Position numbers and translations under genes: made by a program. Below the pieces are notes generated by a model. It did not search any database and had not been told where the DNA came from. It saw only the letters and a list, made by a program, of their open reading frames with translations. A stretch of DNA of 64,000 nucleotides from Persicaria tinctoria. Lineage: Eukaryota; Streptophyta; Magnoliopsida; Caryophyllales; Polygonaceae. Shown here in pieces: positions 34,410-45,377 of this stretch (positions are counted from its first letter, which is position 1; each line of letters begins with the position of its first letter). The DNA lies in assembly GCA_037127255.1 (NCBI GenBank), contig JBANSL010000008.1:4860896-4924895 (forward strand). The letters run 5' to 3'.

Positions 34410-36500
34410 ATGGAAACAAATAAAGAGGAAGCTCTCAAGGCCAAAGAGTATGCTGAGAAGCGGTTTGCTGCGAAAGACTATGCTGGCGCGAGAAGTTTTG
34501 CTTTGAAGGCTCAGTCATTGTTCCCGGAGCTGGATGGGGTTTCTCAAATGGTTGCGACGTTTGATGTTTACAGCGCTTCTGAGATGAGAATTAACGGAGA
34601 AATTGACTTCTATTCAGTTCTTGGTGTAAAGTCATCTGCAGATCGGTCAATGGTCAAAAAGCGGTACAAGAAGCTGGCAGTGTTGCTGCACCCAGATAAG
34701 AACAAAACAGTTGGTGCTGACGGAGCGTTTAGGCTTGTCTCTGAAGCCTGGACTCTTCTATCTGATACCGCCAAGCGAGCATCTTATGATATGAAGAGGA
34801 ATAATCAGCTGCCATCTACAGTCATCACTGGGGCGACGTATGCTGATACTTGTACCGTTTCTCCTGTAACTCCTTCATTCTGGACCGTTTGCACGTCTTG
34901 TCAAGTTCAGTATGAGTATCTCAGGAAGTATGTGAATAAAAGGTTGTCTTGTAAAAACTGCCGGGCAACTTTCATTGCTGTGGAATTGGGAACTGCTCCA
35001 ATGGATGGCTCTTACACTGTCTCCTGGTCGTCGTCTTATGCGAAGGAGAGTGGGTATGGAGGTCATGGGTACAATGGCGTCTCCTACTTTGGATCCAGTG
35101 GTGTTCATGGCCAAGGAAAAGGGGCCCCGGGTTATCCTTCAGGACATGGATCTGAGTATTCCTCGAATATGTCATTTCAGTGGGGCGGCCATCCCGGAAC
35201 CTCTGCTGGGTATGCTGATCCAAATGGATATACTACTGCACCTGGTGACACTGCTTACCATGCTAACGGGTATGTCAGTAAACCTAGTAAGAAGGTTAAG
35301 GCATCGGCTGGGGTTCTGAATAACATGGTAGTTGATGGGAATGCTAATGGCTCATTTGGATACAATGGAGCTGCCAGTGTAAAGACTACCCGCCCTTACA
35401 AGAAGAGAAAGGTTGAACTTGGAGTAGCTTTTTCTGTAAATGGTAGTGATGTTAGACCACGGGTTGCCCAAGAAGCTGGAGCTGTTGGAAATGGAAGCAC
35501 CATTGTTAGTCCCAGGATTTCAGGCTCAAATGAGAATTTAAGTAGACAATATCTGATCCCATCCACTCTAGATGCAAGAAACTTGTTGATTGAGAAGGCG
35601 AGAACTGGGATCCAGAAGAAGTTGGTAGAAATGAAGGCAGCTTCAGCTGCTTCGGCTGAGAAGAAGAAAACGCTTGGAGTTGAAGGCATAGTTCGTAAAT
35701 TTGGTAAAACTAGGAGGAAAGCAAATCCGGCCATTACTGATTTAGAACCCCTGAGAAGCGGACCCATCACACTGGTTGTTCCTGATCCCGACTTCCATGA
35801 TTTCGACAAGGACAGAACAGAAGAATGTTTCAAGCCAAAGCAAATATGGGCCATATACGATGAAGAAGATGGAATGCCGAGGCTGTATTGTCTGATTCGT
35901 CAGATTATTTCTACGAATCCATTCAAGATGCACATCAGCTACCTGAGTTCTAAATCGGACACCGAATTCGGACTCGTAAACTGGATCAACTCTGGGTTCA
36001 CAAAGTCTTGTGGTCACTTCAGGGCGTTCAATTCCGACGTTGTTGAGCAGGTGAACATGTTCTCTCATCTTCTGAGCCGAGAGAAGGCTGGCAGGGGAGG
36101 TTTTGTTCGAATCTACCCGAGATGTGGGGAAGTGTGGGCGGTTTATAGGAACTGGTCAACTGATTGGAACCGATCAACCCCTTATGAAGTGAGACATCAG
36201 TATGATATGGTGGAGGTTCTAGATTACTCTGAAGAACTCGGTGTCAAAGTGGTTCCGCTGATCAAGCTAGACGGGTTCAAGACTGTGTACCATAGGAGTA
36301 CTGATGATGAGTCTATCGGTTGGGTCCCAAGGAGAGAGATGCTGCGATTCTCGCACCAGGTCCCGTCATGGCTGCTTAAAGACGAGAAAGACTTGCCCGA
36401 GGGGAGCTGGGATTTGGACCCTGCTGCCACACCAGACGAGCTGCTGCAGACACCCAACGACTTGATCGTTGAAGATAAACCCGGTGAAGAACACACCTGA
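34410..36500 (+). CDS. J-domain/DUF3444 protein, 696 aa
   Basis: The start is the ATG at 34410 (METNKEEALKAKEYAEKRF). After an N-terminal helical region, a J domain spans about residues 66-127 with the HPD tripeptide at 94-96, the signature for stimulating Hsp70 ATPase. A CxxC...CxxC zinc-ribbon-like pair follows (C161, C164, C181, C184). The middle (190-320) is Gly/Tyr/Ser-rich and likely disordered, then a nuclear-localisation-like KKRKVE lies near residue 332. The last third (about 455-665) is the plant-specific DUF3444 domain (KPKQIWAIYDEEDGMPRLYC and EVWAVYRNWS). It lacks the G/F and cysteine-rich regions of DnaJ type A/B, so it is a class C J-protein. The coding region has no introns. 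The family role is largely uncharacterised. It is convergent with the PPR gene. Confidence 0.9.
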   Translation: METNKEEALKAKEYAEKRFAAKDYAGARSFALKAQSLFPELDGVSQMVATFDVYSASEMRINGEIDFYSVLGVKSSADRSMVKKRYKKLAVLLHPDKNKTVGADGAFRLVSEAWTLLSDTAKRASYDMKRNNQLPSTVITGATYADTCTVSPVTPSFWTVCTSCQVQYEYLRKYVNKRLSCKNCRATFIAVELGTAPMDGSYTVSWSSSYAKESGYGGHGYNGVSYFGSSGVHGQGKGAPGYPSGHGSEYSSNMSFQWGGHPGTSAGYADPNGYTTAPGDTAYHANGYVSKPSKKVKASAGVLNNMVVDGNANGSFGYNGAASVKTTRPYKKRKVELGVAFSVNGSDVRPRVAQEAGAVGNGSTIVSPRISGSNENLSRQYLIPSTLDARNLLIEKARTGIQKKLVEMKAASAASAEKKKTLGVEGIVRKFGKTRRKANPAITDLEPLRSGPITLVVPDPDFHDFDKDRTEECFKPKQIWAIYDEEDGMPRLYCLIRQIISTNPFKMHISYLSSKSDTEFGLVNWINSGFTKSCGHFRAFNSDVVEQVNMFSHLLSREKAGRGGFVRIYPRCGEVWAVYRNWSTDWNRSTPYEVRHQYDMVEVLDYSEELGVKVVPLIKLDGFKTVYHRSTDDESIGWVPRREMLRFSHQVPSWLLKDEKDLPEGSWDLDPAATPDELLQTPNDLIVEDKPGEEHT

Positions 36501-37743
36501 AGCTAGTGTAGCTGCATCCTTCATTCCCGCGCATTGGTCTCCCATCCCTCATAAGGTGAAAGTTCAAGAAAGAACACATCTATTCCTGTAGCTCGGGATA
36601 GGTCTCAATAGAAACTTTAGGGTAGCTACTGTGGCGATCTACACGCCATCAAAACCGGACCCAGAAGATTTTAATGGGTTCGCAGCCGCCAATGAATCTC
36701 GCAATGTTCGTTAGGTAACCTTCGTACCCGAATTTTTCATTGATTTCTACTTTGTTTTTGACAGAACTGCTTTTGTAACCTAGTATTCGAGTAACCCTCA
36801 GACATATTTGGTCGTCTTCGTCGCGCACTGCTTGATACTATCACAAGCTTCATGAGGAAGTAGTGTATTATTGGCTTTTGCTTCTTACTAAACCAGATTT
36901 GTGAAGATTTGGTTTTACACTTCTGATTACTCCATCTCCATCCAATCCCCGGCGTCGAATGACCCGAATTTCAAACAGATCCGGACAAGGATCGGAAGGG
37001 AAGACCCGAAATCTTTCCTATTGCTTGGATACAAAAATGGAAAAATGCGCGAAACTAACCCTAAGAGCAAAGGAAAGATAGCTCTTTGTAGGTGCTCAGA
37101 TAGTCAAAATGTGTACAATGTAAGAAAAAAATGGCAAGAAAAACTTGCTTTAGTGTTATCTCTGATCCACACAATTGATGGTGAACTTCGTATTCTCATC
37201 CTTACGGATGCAGCAACAACAGCTAACAGCTTCGATGGTTCAGCAGACGGCAACAGCAGCAGCATGAGTTAAGCATAAAACTCGAATAGCCAGCTACCGT
37301 TAAGGAAAACCCGACAACACACGATGAATTAGCCGTCAGCTATGCCCTTAGCAAGGCCGGATCTTTACTTGAATTCGCGCGTGTTCTTCTGGTGTGCCTG
37401 CATTGCTGATTTGAGCTCTGTGTAAGATGAAGAAAGAGCTTTTTGTAAGCTGAATGAACTGGAGTATAGTGCATCAGAAAAAAAAGGGGTCCAAATCAAA
37501 CAAACAGCCAAAGACAATATGTAGCAGAAAATCAAACAACAAGAGCACATGAATACCGGATACCCGAATATATAGGATTGAATGATCAATTGGCTTGAAC
37601 ATATGAACAGATGAAAGGAGATGCAATGCCACATTTACCTTGCGATGCCAAGAGATGTCCTCATAGTTTCCACTGCATCGTGGTTCGATTGGCGAAAGCC
37701 AATCTTGATGAGCCGAGCGGTGTCCATCTGCACTGCAACCGCG
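36501..37743. other. Convergent 3' untranslated region of J-protein and PPR genes
   Basis: About 36501-36900 is probably the J-protein 3' untranslated region. On the minus strand, a possible donor at 37639 (AAG|GTAAAT) and acceptor at 37417 (ttacacag) suggest a 3' UTR intron in the PPR transcript. An open frame at 36901-37272 begins at GTG and has no recognisable domain. I do not call it a gene. Confidence 0.4.
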
Positions 37744-40700
37744 CTACCAATAATTCCCACAGGAGCATTTCCCATCAGCAAAGTGATGGAACCTGTTAGA
37801 ATCGCGCAAGATGATCTGAGCACCAACGATGGTCGACAAATACCCAAAGGCGGAGTGGCAGTCACCACAGACCCTCAGGTTCTTCATTATCCGGATGGTG
37901 TTGGAAGTTAACTTGCGGGTAAGAACGAAGGCAATGGCTAGCTTTTCGCTGTGGTAGCTCAGGAGTTCTTCCTTGCTCTCAGCATCAAGATCATACAGAG
38001 CGAAGCTCGTCTGGGGCACGTATCCTGCATCCTTCATCTTTTGCAGCAGCTCCTTGAGCTTTGCATAGATTGCATCCTTATCTGGATGAGAATCGTCTCC
38101 AGAGACGAACACATGGACGCCATCCTTCATCGTGACCCAACTACAGCCTGCCTCTTTCTTCACTGAAGCAACTCGCATTGCTGACCGTGCCTTTGCTACA
38201 TGCTCCCACCTCCCTCCAGAGGCGTACATATTCGCAACAAGCACGTAGTTCACACCAGTGTCGGGTTCCAGCTCTAGAAGCTTGTCAGCAGCCATTCTTC
38301 CTAGCTCTCTGTCGTCCCTACTTGTCCGAGCACAGGCTCCCAGAACGGTCCTCCAAATGAGTGCGTTCGGTGCTATTGGCATCTCGCTGATGAATTTTCC
38401 TACCTTAGCCAAATCACCAGCCCGCCCAAGGACATCAACCATACAAGAGAAATGCTCCATTTTCGGGGACAGCCCGTAATCTTTACTCATTGAGCCAAAG
38501 TGTTTGAATGCCTCCTCAACTAACCCGGCGTGGCTACACGCAGATAAGATGCCAACGAATGTAACATGATCTGGTGGTTGCTCTGCTAGCTCCATCTGTT
38601 TAAACAGCTCCATCACTTTGCTTACATGTCCATGGCGAGCATAGCCAGCTATCATGGAGTTCCAAGAATACAAATTCCTCTTAGGCATGTGCTCGAAGAA
38701 CCTAGAAGCATAATCTACTCTTCCACATTTTGCATACATGTCGACAAGTGCACTTCCTACGACAACATCAGAATCCAGACATGCTCTTATTTGAGAAGCA
38801 TGGACTTCCATACCCCGCTCCAATGCTGCAACAGATGCGAATGCACTCAGAATCGTGGCAGATGTGAATTGGTCTAGTTTACCGCCATTTTGCATCATGA
38901 GCCACACGAGGTCCATAGCTTTAGACAGTTGCTCGTTGTTAACATAACCGTAAATCATGGAATTCCAGCTTATTTCATCCCTTCTTCCATTCATTCTTGA
39001 AAATATCTTCTCGGAGTTCTCCATCTCTCCACACTTTCCATAGCAAGAAATCAGTGCATTTTCAATGGTAGTATCATTCACAATGGCGTATTTCAACACC
39101 AAACCATGTACCTGCTGGCTCAATGAATTGAGCGAAACTGATGATACCGCTGAGAGAATGTTGACGAAAGTCACTTTGTTCAAATTCCATCCGGAGCGCA
39201 TCATTTCCATGAAATACTCCACAGCTTCTGCTGCACCAGATGATTCCGAATCAGCCAATGCCCCAATTACTGTGTTCCAAGACACTTGATCATATTCTGT
39301 CATCAGAGAAAAGAACCTCAGGCATTCATACAGGTCTCCACTCTCCGCATATAATGTGAGAAGAGCATTCGAAACTGAGACATCATGGTCAAGGGCCAGT
39401 TTAAGCCCTTCACAATGTATCTGTGCTCCGAGGTTGAGCCAACCGAGCCTTGCACTTGAACTCAGAGCACTGATAAGTGAAAACTTTGATGGCCGAAGCC
39501 CAAAAGTTCGCATCCTACAGAAGTTTGCTAAAGCTTCTACACAATGGTCATTTTGGTCAAGGCCAGAAATTAATGTATTCCATGAAACTACGTCCCTCTC
39601 CGACATAAGTCTAAAAACAGCCGAAGCATAGTCAATTGCGCCACATTTTGCATACATATTGATCAAGCCGTTACTGATTGCAATCTTGGCATCGATCAAA
39701 CCAGTTCTAGCTACATAAGCATGAAGCTCTTTACCTAATTGCCTTCCATCTTTTGGCACATCAAATTCAGCAAAGGCACTTAAAAGAACCACATACGAAT
39801 CAAGGTTGAGTTTAATTAGATTTTTCATCTTCCTAAATACATCAACTGCTTCTTCCTCTCTCTTCTGCTTCACTAATCCTACCATTAATCCATTCACAGA
39901 GACTGCATTTTTTAAGCTCAACTGTTCCAAGATAGCACGAGCGCTGTCAATCGATCCAAATCTAGCATACCCACTAACCAAAGCACTTCCAACATACAAG
40001 TCACTCAGGAATCCGGATTTCTGAACTCGTGCAAGCATTTGATCAAGTAAGAACACATCGGTATTTGGAGAAGCAGATGCTGCAGCAATCAAGCTACCAA
40101 AAGTATATTCATTAGTCTCCAAACCAAAATTTGCATCCTCCTGCTGCATATCTGAGAAAATTCCATAGGCAGCAACAGCATCTCCTCTTTGGGAGTAAAC
40201 TGAGACTATAGAATTCCATGAAATCGAATTCCTATACATCATTTCTTCAAACACTTTCCTGGAATTATCCGACGACTCAAAACAAGTCCCGTACATCGAA
40301 ATCAAGGCATTGTTTACTGCCACATCATATGCAAACCATGTCTTTGATACTAAACCATGAACTTGCATCCCAAACATAACCCCTTGTGACCCCAGCACCT
40401 GGCACGCCCGCAAGACGCTTCCAAACACATAGCAACTAGGCCAATCCCCCGTGCAAACCATTGCCCGGAACACCGCACACGCACAATCAGCCAAGCCACC
40501 TTTAACATACCCAGATATCAAAGACGCCCAAGTAACCACATTCCTGTCAGGCATTTCGTCAAACACCTTGTGTGCATAACCCAATTCACCCACCCTAACA
40601 AGCACATTAATCAAAGTATTTGACAAGTACAACTCCCCCAAAAGGCCATGTTTAACCAATTTCAAATGAAGCTGATTAGCCTCCTCCAGGCTCCGCGAAT

Positions 40701-40941
40701 CGGCATACTGGTAAGCCAAAAGGTCCCTGATTTCACGGCCCGGAGGATTTGGGGGATTAGCGATGTTTTGCGAGGAATCCAATGGCTGAAAGGATTCATT
40801 TTCTGGTGGGTGGTGATTCAAACCAAAAGGGTTGATTGCAGGTGTTGAAGAAGAAGATAAAACGCTTGCTAGTGAATAAAATTTAGAGAATCGGCCATGG
40901 ATTTGGAGGACGAGATTTGATCTGAGAAGCCGAGGAGGCAT
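37744..40941 (-). CDS. PPR protein, PLS-E-DYW class, MEF7-like
   Basis: An intronless gene encodes 1065 residues from the ATG at 40941 (MPPRLLRSNLVLQIHGRF). The N-terminus is rich in Arg, Leu and Ser with few acids, as for an organelle transit peptide. More than twenty PPR motifs of P, L and S type follow (for example KVFDEMPDRNVVTWASLISG and NALISMYGTCF), then E/E+ motifs and a DYW deaminase domain with HSEKLA, CGDCHSA and the terminal CSCGNYW. It aligns over its length with my recollection of Arabidopsis At5g09950 (MEF7), a mitochondrial C-to-U RNA editing factor, including the blocks VNGLMVGLV and RDEISWNSMIYGY. The zinc-binding and glutamate residues of the deaminase signature look intact. 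The last motif has GNYW instead of the usual GDYW. Target sites cannot be predicted here. Confidence 0.9.
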   Translation of the reverse strand: MPPRLLRSNLVLQIHGRFSKFYSLASVLSSSSTPAINPFGLNHHPPENESFQPLDSSQNIANPPNPPGREIRDLLAYQYADSRSLEEANQLHLKLVKHGLLGELYLSNTLINVLVRVGELGYAHKVFDEMPDRNVVTWASLISGYVKGGLADCACAVFRAMVCTGDWPSCYVFGSVLRACQVLGSQGVMFGMQVHGLVSKTWFAYDVAVNNALISMYGTCFESSDNSRKVFEEMMYRNSISWNSIVSVYSQRGDAVAAYGIFSDMQQEDANFGLETNEYTFGSLIAAASASPNTDVFLLDQMLARVQKSGFLSDLYVGSALVSGYARFGSIDSARAILEQLSLKNAVSVNGLMVGLVKQKREEEAVDVFRKMKNLIKLNLDSYVVLLSAFAEFDVPKDGRQLGKELHAYVARTGLIDAKIAISNGLINMYAKCGAIDYASAVFRLMSERDVVSWNTLISGLDQNDHCVEALANFCRMRTFGLRPSKFSLISALSSSARLGWLNLGAQIHCEGLKLALDHDVSVSNALLTLYAESGDLYECLRFFSLMTEYDQVSWNTVIGALADSESSGAAEAVEYFMEMMRSGWNLNKVTFVNILSAVSSVSLNSLSQQVHGLVLKYAIVNDTTIENALISCYGKCGEMENSEKIFSRMNGRRDEISWNSMIYGYVNNEQLSKAMDLVWLMMQNGGKLDQFTSATILSAFASVAALERGMEVHASQIRACLDSDVVVGSALVDMYAKCGRVDYASRFFEHMPKRNLYSWNSMIAGYARHGHVSKVMELFKQMELAEQPPDHVTFVGILSACSHAGLVEEAFKHFGSMSKDYGLSPKMEHFSCMVDVLGRAGDLAKVGKFISEMPIAPNALIWRTVLGACARTSRDDRELGRMAADKLLELEPDTGVNYVLVANMYASGGRWEHVAKARSAMRVASVKKEAGCSWVTMKDGVHVFVSGDDSHPDKDAIYAKLKELLQKMKDAGYVPQTSFALYDLDAESKEELLSYHSEKLAIAFVLTRKLTSNTIRIMKNLRVCGDCHSAFGYLSTIVGAQIILRDSNRFHHFADGKCSCGNYW

Positions 40942-42858
40942 GTTTCTATAGTGGGCGAGAAGAAGTTGGTTCGGTAACTGCGAATTTCCCGCCAAAATAA
41001 GTACACGGTTCTGTTGTGAACCGATTGGTTGGGCTCATAGCAGAACTTTTGAGACAATCCCCAATCTGAAATTTTAGGGTTAGAAGTTAGAAGGTAAATC
41101 TGGAACCTAAACCTAATGTGTATTTGTGGGTCCATATTGTGAACTATCTCCTGAAGTGGAGATCGCAATATGGAGTATGGACTATCTACTTTCAACCCTT
41201 CGAGCAAAATGCCCCACTCAGATTCGATCCCTACATCCGTCTCTTTTCTTGGGTTTTCAAGGTTTGCCTTACTCTTTTCCAGTGGGTCGAGTCGGTCGGC
41301 GCAAGTCAATTTACTTGATGCGTGACTCTTGCCAGCTGGGTCACCCAACGATTTTCAACTGGGGACTAACTCACTAAATTTTCACAATTGCGTTAAAGAT
41401 GGGATTTCATTGTAAAATTTTAAGAGTTTTTTATACAGTTGTTTTGATCATTTGTTTTATATTGTCTAATATGAATTCGAATAAAACGAAATGATCTAAA
41501 TATAAAATATTGATTTTTTAATTAAATCGTTTTACATTATAATATTTATTATTAATAAATACTTATTATAAGGTAAAAAAAATTAATATTTTATATAGTT
41601 TTTAGCTCTTTAAACTACGCGTACAAAATCAAAATACCTTATATTAAAAATTAGAGTGAGTATATGACACTCATTTTGAGTTCCATTTTAGTTAATTGCT
41701 GTTCGGAGATCTTCAAGAGACAACATCATTTTTTTAGTCAACAAGTGGTTATAACTTATAACTGGTGTGAACTCATTTGCAACTTCTCCAATAACTTAAA
41801 ACAAAGAGAACTATCAAATCAAGACTCCAAAAAAGATACAAGTAAAAAGTAAAGATTAACCCAAACACCAAGAAATTAAATGGTCCATACCTAATCATGA
41901 AATACTAAAATTTTGAATAAGTTAGTATATTTTCTGTTTTGATCTTCAGATAGGTAACAACCAATGAACAAATAGGTAGGCATTGAAAGGGGTGAACGCA
42001 TTAAATTTTACAGATTTTAACACTTCCTCTAAATTTAGAGATTTTTTCCCTCTCTCCATCCATTTCTCTATTTTAGAGATGAGTTTAGAGAAGCTGTTGG
42101 GAGAAAAAATGGCCTTTTTTTGTTTTTATCTAAAATCTCTCATTTTCTTAGAGAAGCTGTTCGGTTTGCTCTTAGAAATGGAAAAGTTTGTTAGAGTTGA
42201 AGCAAAAATAATTAATTTGAAGAATACAGATGTATTTTGTTTCTCAATTTTGAAGAAAACTTGGAGAAGTTATTGAAGATGATCTAATCGCGCGCTTCAA
42301 AGATAGAGAAGAGGCCCAAGGGATTATGGTTTTTCGAAAAACTAAATTATTCGAGTCTGCTTCGATCAATCTCAAACACTCTACATTTGAATCGAGTATA
42401 CTCTATAACCCATTAAAAAGGTATAGAACCTTTCACTTACAAGCTACTCCTCTCTGATAAAAGGATTCAGATTTGAATATGGTAACATAATGATAGCTAT
42501 TGAAATAATATTGAATCCTTATTGTTTACCAAAGTTGGAATTTTTGATGGTGTACTGCTTGAATGTCCTGTAGAAAGCATGCATGCATGGGTAAAGAGAT
42601 GTACTGCTTTCCACATGGTATTGATCATGTGGCTTTGGCTTCATTTGCACAACAACTATTGTCAACTTTCATATATTTAATTAATTTGTTATTGGTTCTT
42701 TCCCTTTTCTTAATTTGTTGCAACCTTTTATTTTCATTTTACAATATCATAATTCGAAACTACGCATCTTACATATGAAAATACACAACTCGAGATTATG
42801 ATCAAACATCTTCCAAATTTATAAGCCACACGCCCAAGTACACTACACAAAAATTCAA
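40942..42858. other. PPR upstream region and AT-rich intergenic
   Basis: The first 150 bases or so (minus strand) would hold the PPR promoter and leader. A degenerate Stowaway-like MITE lies at about 41434-41664. It carries atatagtttttagctcttta and a ttagagtgag terminus. No further gene is seen. Short open frames here lack any domain. Confidence 0.45.
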
Positions 42859-43041
42859 CTCCCTTCGATTATATATGTAAGACTTTTTAGTTTGAACACG
42901 TAGTTTAAGGAGTTAAAAACTATATAAAATATTTATTTTTTTACAATATAAGTATTATATTAATATAAAAAAATTTAATAAAATACATAGTTTTTAACTC
43001 CTTAAACTACTGCACAAAAGTAAAAATCTTATAGTAGGGAG
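42859..43041. mobile_element. Stowaway-like MITE, ~183 bp
   Basis: The left end ctcccttcgattatatatg and the inverted right end ctactccctactataaga flank arms containing ttaaggagttaaaaactata and its complement. It is short and AT-rich. Confidence 0.65.
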
Positions 43042-44017
43042 TAGTATATTTTCTCTACCCATGTTGAATTGAAACTCCGATTTTATTAGAAATGTGTCTG
43101 TATAATAAGCTAGCGAATTAAAATTAAGGGCATATTCAGTGTAAAATCGGGAAAGGCCAAGTCAATATTATAACGATTTATCTAATCTATACCTAAGAAT
43201 ATAGGAAAAGCCAAATCGGGAATTTTTTTTCCGCTAAATACAAATAGGTGAACCTCATAACTTATTTTAAAATTAGCTGAAATGTTGTGTGTATTTAGGG
43301 AAAATCTCTCTCAAATTGAAATGTTTAACCTATGCCTTGCGTTATTATAATGTTGGTAATTTATAGGAACGGTCAGGGCATAGATTACGAGGCTAAATGT
43401 AGAAATGTTTTCCTATAATTTAACTCATTTTAACTACTTTTTAATTGCTTTTCCAGGGCTTAATTAACCACGTACCAAAATTAATAAAAATAATATTTTC
43501 CAATACGGTTTATTTAACCTATATATATATATATTCTTATAGCATAGATTAGAAAAACCGTTATAGGAATACCAAATAAAACAACATTAGGGCGAAATTC
43601 AAACTGATTTAGCTTGAAGGAGATCTATCAAATCCAGTTAAAAGGTGCAATTTTAAAGCAACAGTTTACTTCTTGAAATGGTAAAAAGAGAGAAGTTTTT
43701 TTAGGTTTCCATTTTGGCACATGCTATTCTCCCATTTCAATGCCTTTGAAGCTGTTAAAAAAAAAAAAAACTGTACATGGAAAACCCATTTATCCAAGCA
43801 GCTGGTTAATTTTGATCCTAGTTTCCAATCTCAAGAGAGATAATTAGCTGGTTTATCCACAGTAGTAAGTAGTAACCCCCAAATTCATTATAAAATCAAC
43901 ACACAAAAACCCTAAAATCAATCATCTCTCATTTAAGCTTTCACTACTTCACTCCCTTCATCCCCCTCATTTAATTCCTCAAACCTATGTTTTTTGTACC
44001 TAAATTGATCATTAAGC
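43042..44017. other. AT-rich intergenic and leader of acidic gene
   Basis: No repeat or gene is recognised from 43042 to about 43860. From there to 44017 the sequence is C/T-rich (ctctcatttaagctttcac), consistent with the 5' leader of the gene at 44018. Confidence 0.45.
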
Positions 44018-44629
44018 ATGTTGTTCAACTTAACAAGAATCTCAATAATGGCATTAAATTCCTTTCCCTATCCCATCCCCAACCTTATGATCTCAATCAT
44101 CCATTTCAAAGATGACCCAAAAACCCTAACACAATTACAAGCACCATTTTTGCCATCACCATGGCTTACTATCCCCATTGCTTCCTCCTCTTTATATGCA
44201 ATCTCCTCTACTTTGGACCCACTTAAGTTCCTCTTAGCTTGTTTAGCTCTCACTCTCTTCACCTTCTTGAGGGCAAGCTCTCTCAAGGCCACACTGGCAA
44301 AGGAGGAGGAGGAGGAGGAGTTCGATGAAGAAGTCGTTAGTGAAGAGGAGAAAGACACTGATGATGATGACACATGTGATGACGATGATTCCTTACTTAG
44401 TGAGGGGACTGATGAGTTCTCAGACGGGTCGATTTCGGATGAAGAGGGCTTGATAGAGCTTGACCCAAAGAAGATAGTTCTAATGCAGCACAAGTCTTGG
44501 ATTGAGGAGCCCTTCCAGAGGCAGGCTTTGATGGATTTGTTGGCCGAAATCTTCGAGGAAGATAACATGATTGAGATCGACATAGCTATCGGGTCGATCA
44601 AGTGCCCAAGGTTCGAGATCGAAGCTTGA
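44018..44629 (+). CDS. Acidic, probably membrane-anchored, unknown function
   Basis: A single open frame of 203 residues. The first 90 residues are hydrophobic in patches, with the strongest stretch at about 66-83 (DPLKFLLACLALTLFTFL), a candidate membrane segment or anchor. Residues 95-150 are extremely acidic (runs of E and D). The C-terminal 50 residues (KSWIEEPFQRQALMDLLAEI ... GSIKCPRFEIEA) look conserved and structured. I recall similar C-termini in unannotated plant proteins, but no function is known to me. Low-complexity runs alone could be chance, but the ordered C-terminus and C/T-rich leader support a real gene. A stray copy of its 3' end lies at 56825-57087. Confidence 0.65.
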   Translation: MLFNLTRISIMALNSFPYPIPNLMISIIHFKDDPKTLTQLQAPFLPSPWLTIPIASSSLYAISSTLDPLKFLLACLALTLFTFLRASSLKATLAKEEEEEEFDEEVVSEEEKDTDDDDTCDDDDSLLSEGTDEFSDGSISDEEGLIELDPKKIVLMQHKSWIEEPFQRQALMDLLAEIFEEDNMIEIDIAIGSIKCPRFEIEA

Positions 44630-44932
44630 TATATCTTCCCCATGAAAACTAAGATCAGTGACATTGATCCCCATATATTGCATATGGTTTTTCCTTGGAA
44701 CCCATAGGGCTTTGTGTTTTTCTTTTCATTTCTTTATGTGGTTAAGTAAAATGCCTTTTTTTTTTTAAATCCTTGTAGGATTTAATTTGATCCCTTAATA
44801 TGGGAGAACATCAATGGGAATTAGTTACTTTTAAAAAAGTGTTTCAAAGTGCCTTCAATTAAGAATATTCTCATTGTGGAATTCGATCGATCCATACCAT
44901 CAACTAAGAATATTCTTACAAATTATGAGAAT
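44630..44932 (+). other. 3' untranslated region of the acidic gene
   Basis: Bases 44606-44827 (the last codons plus UTR) are repeated at 56825-57087. The segment contains a T/A-rich run at 44757-44769 and a likely poly(A) zone after it. Confidence 0.5.
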
Positions 44933-45338
44933 TCTCTCTCAAGTATATAAAATGTTAAAAATAAGTGGTATATATATGTACATATTTTAAAAAGTTAAAA
45001 ACTATACTGAACTCATTCTTTTTTATACTGTCTTTTCTATTTGTAGACGTTTTATTATGATGATAAAAACTATATAAATTATTATTTTTTTATATAATTT
45101 TATATGTATTGATAATAAATATGAAATTATAATTTTTTTTAAAGTTCATATTTTTTAAAGTTTTTTTTATCATTTTAAGAAAACGTGAATGAATAGTAAA
45201 AGACTTATAAAAAGAAGGAAATGTTATAAAATATCGAGTTTTTTAAAAAATAAATAAATAACTTGATATTTTATACAATTTTTTACTCTTTAAAATACAT
45301 GAAAAAGTCAAACATCTTATATTATTGATAGGAGGGAG
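44933..45338. mobile_element. Stowaway MITE split by a second MITE
   Basis: The outer left arm (about 44933-45028) and outer right arm (about 45220-45338, ending aggagggag) are inverted and alike. The inner MITE at 45029-45219 has arms ttattatgatgataaaaact and its complement, and TA at its left flank. It is the same two-family nesting as at 17314-18962. Confidence 0.55.
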
Positions 45339-45377
45339 TGTCTATCTATCTATCCATCTATCTATATGTATGATGTA

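Noticed and set aside
36901..37272. Open frame of 123 codons after the J-protein gene
   Set aside because: It starts at GTG, has no recognisable domain and sits in the probable convergent 3' region. Nothing supports it as a gene.
40942..40995. N-terminal extension of the PPR protein from a TTG
   Set aside because: It needs a non-ATG start. The ATG at 40941 gives a normal transit-peptide-like N-terminus.
40869..41348. Open frame of 159 codons on the minus strand upstream of the PPR gene
   Set aside because: It overlaps the PPR 5' end in another frame and its composition is non-protein-like. It is a shadow frame.
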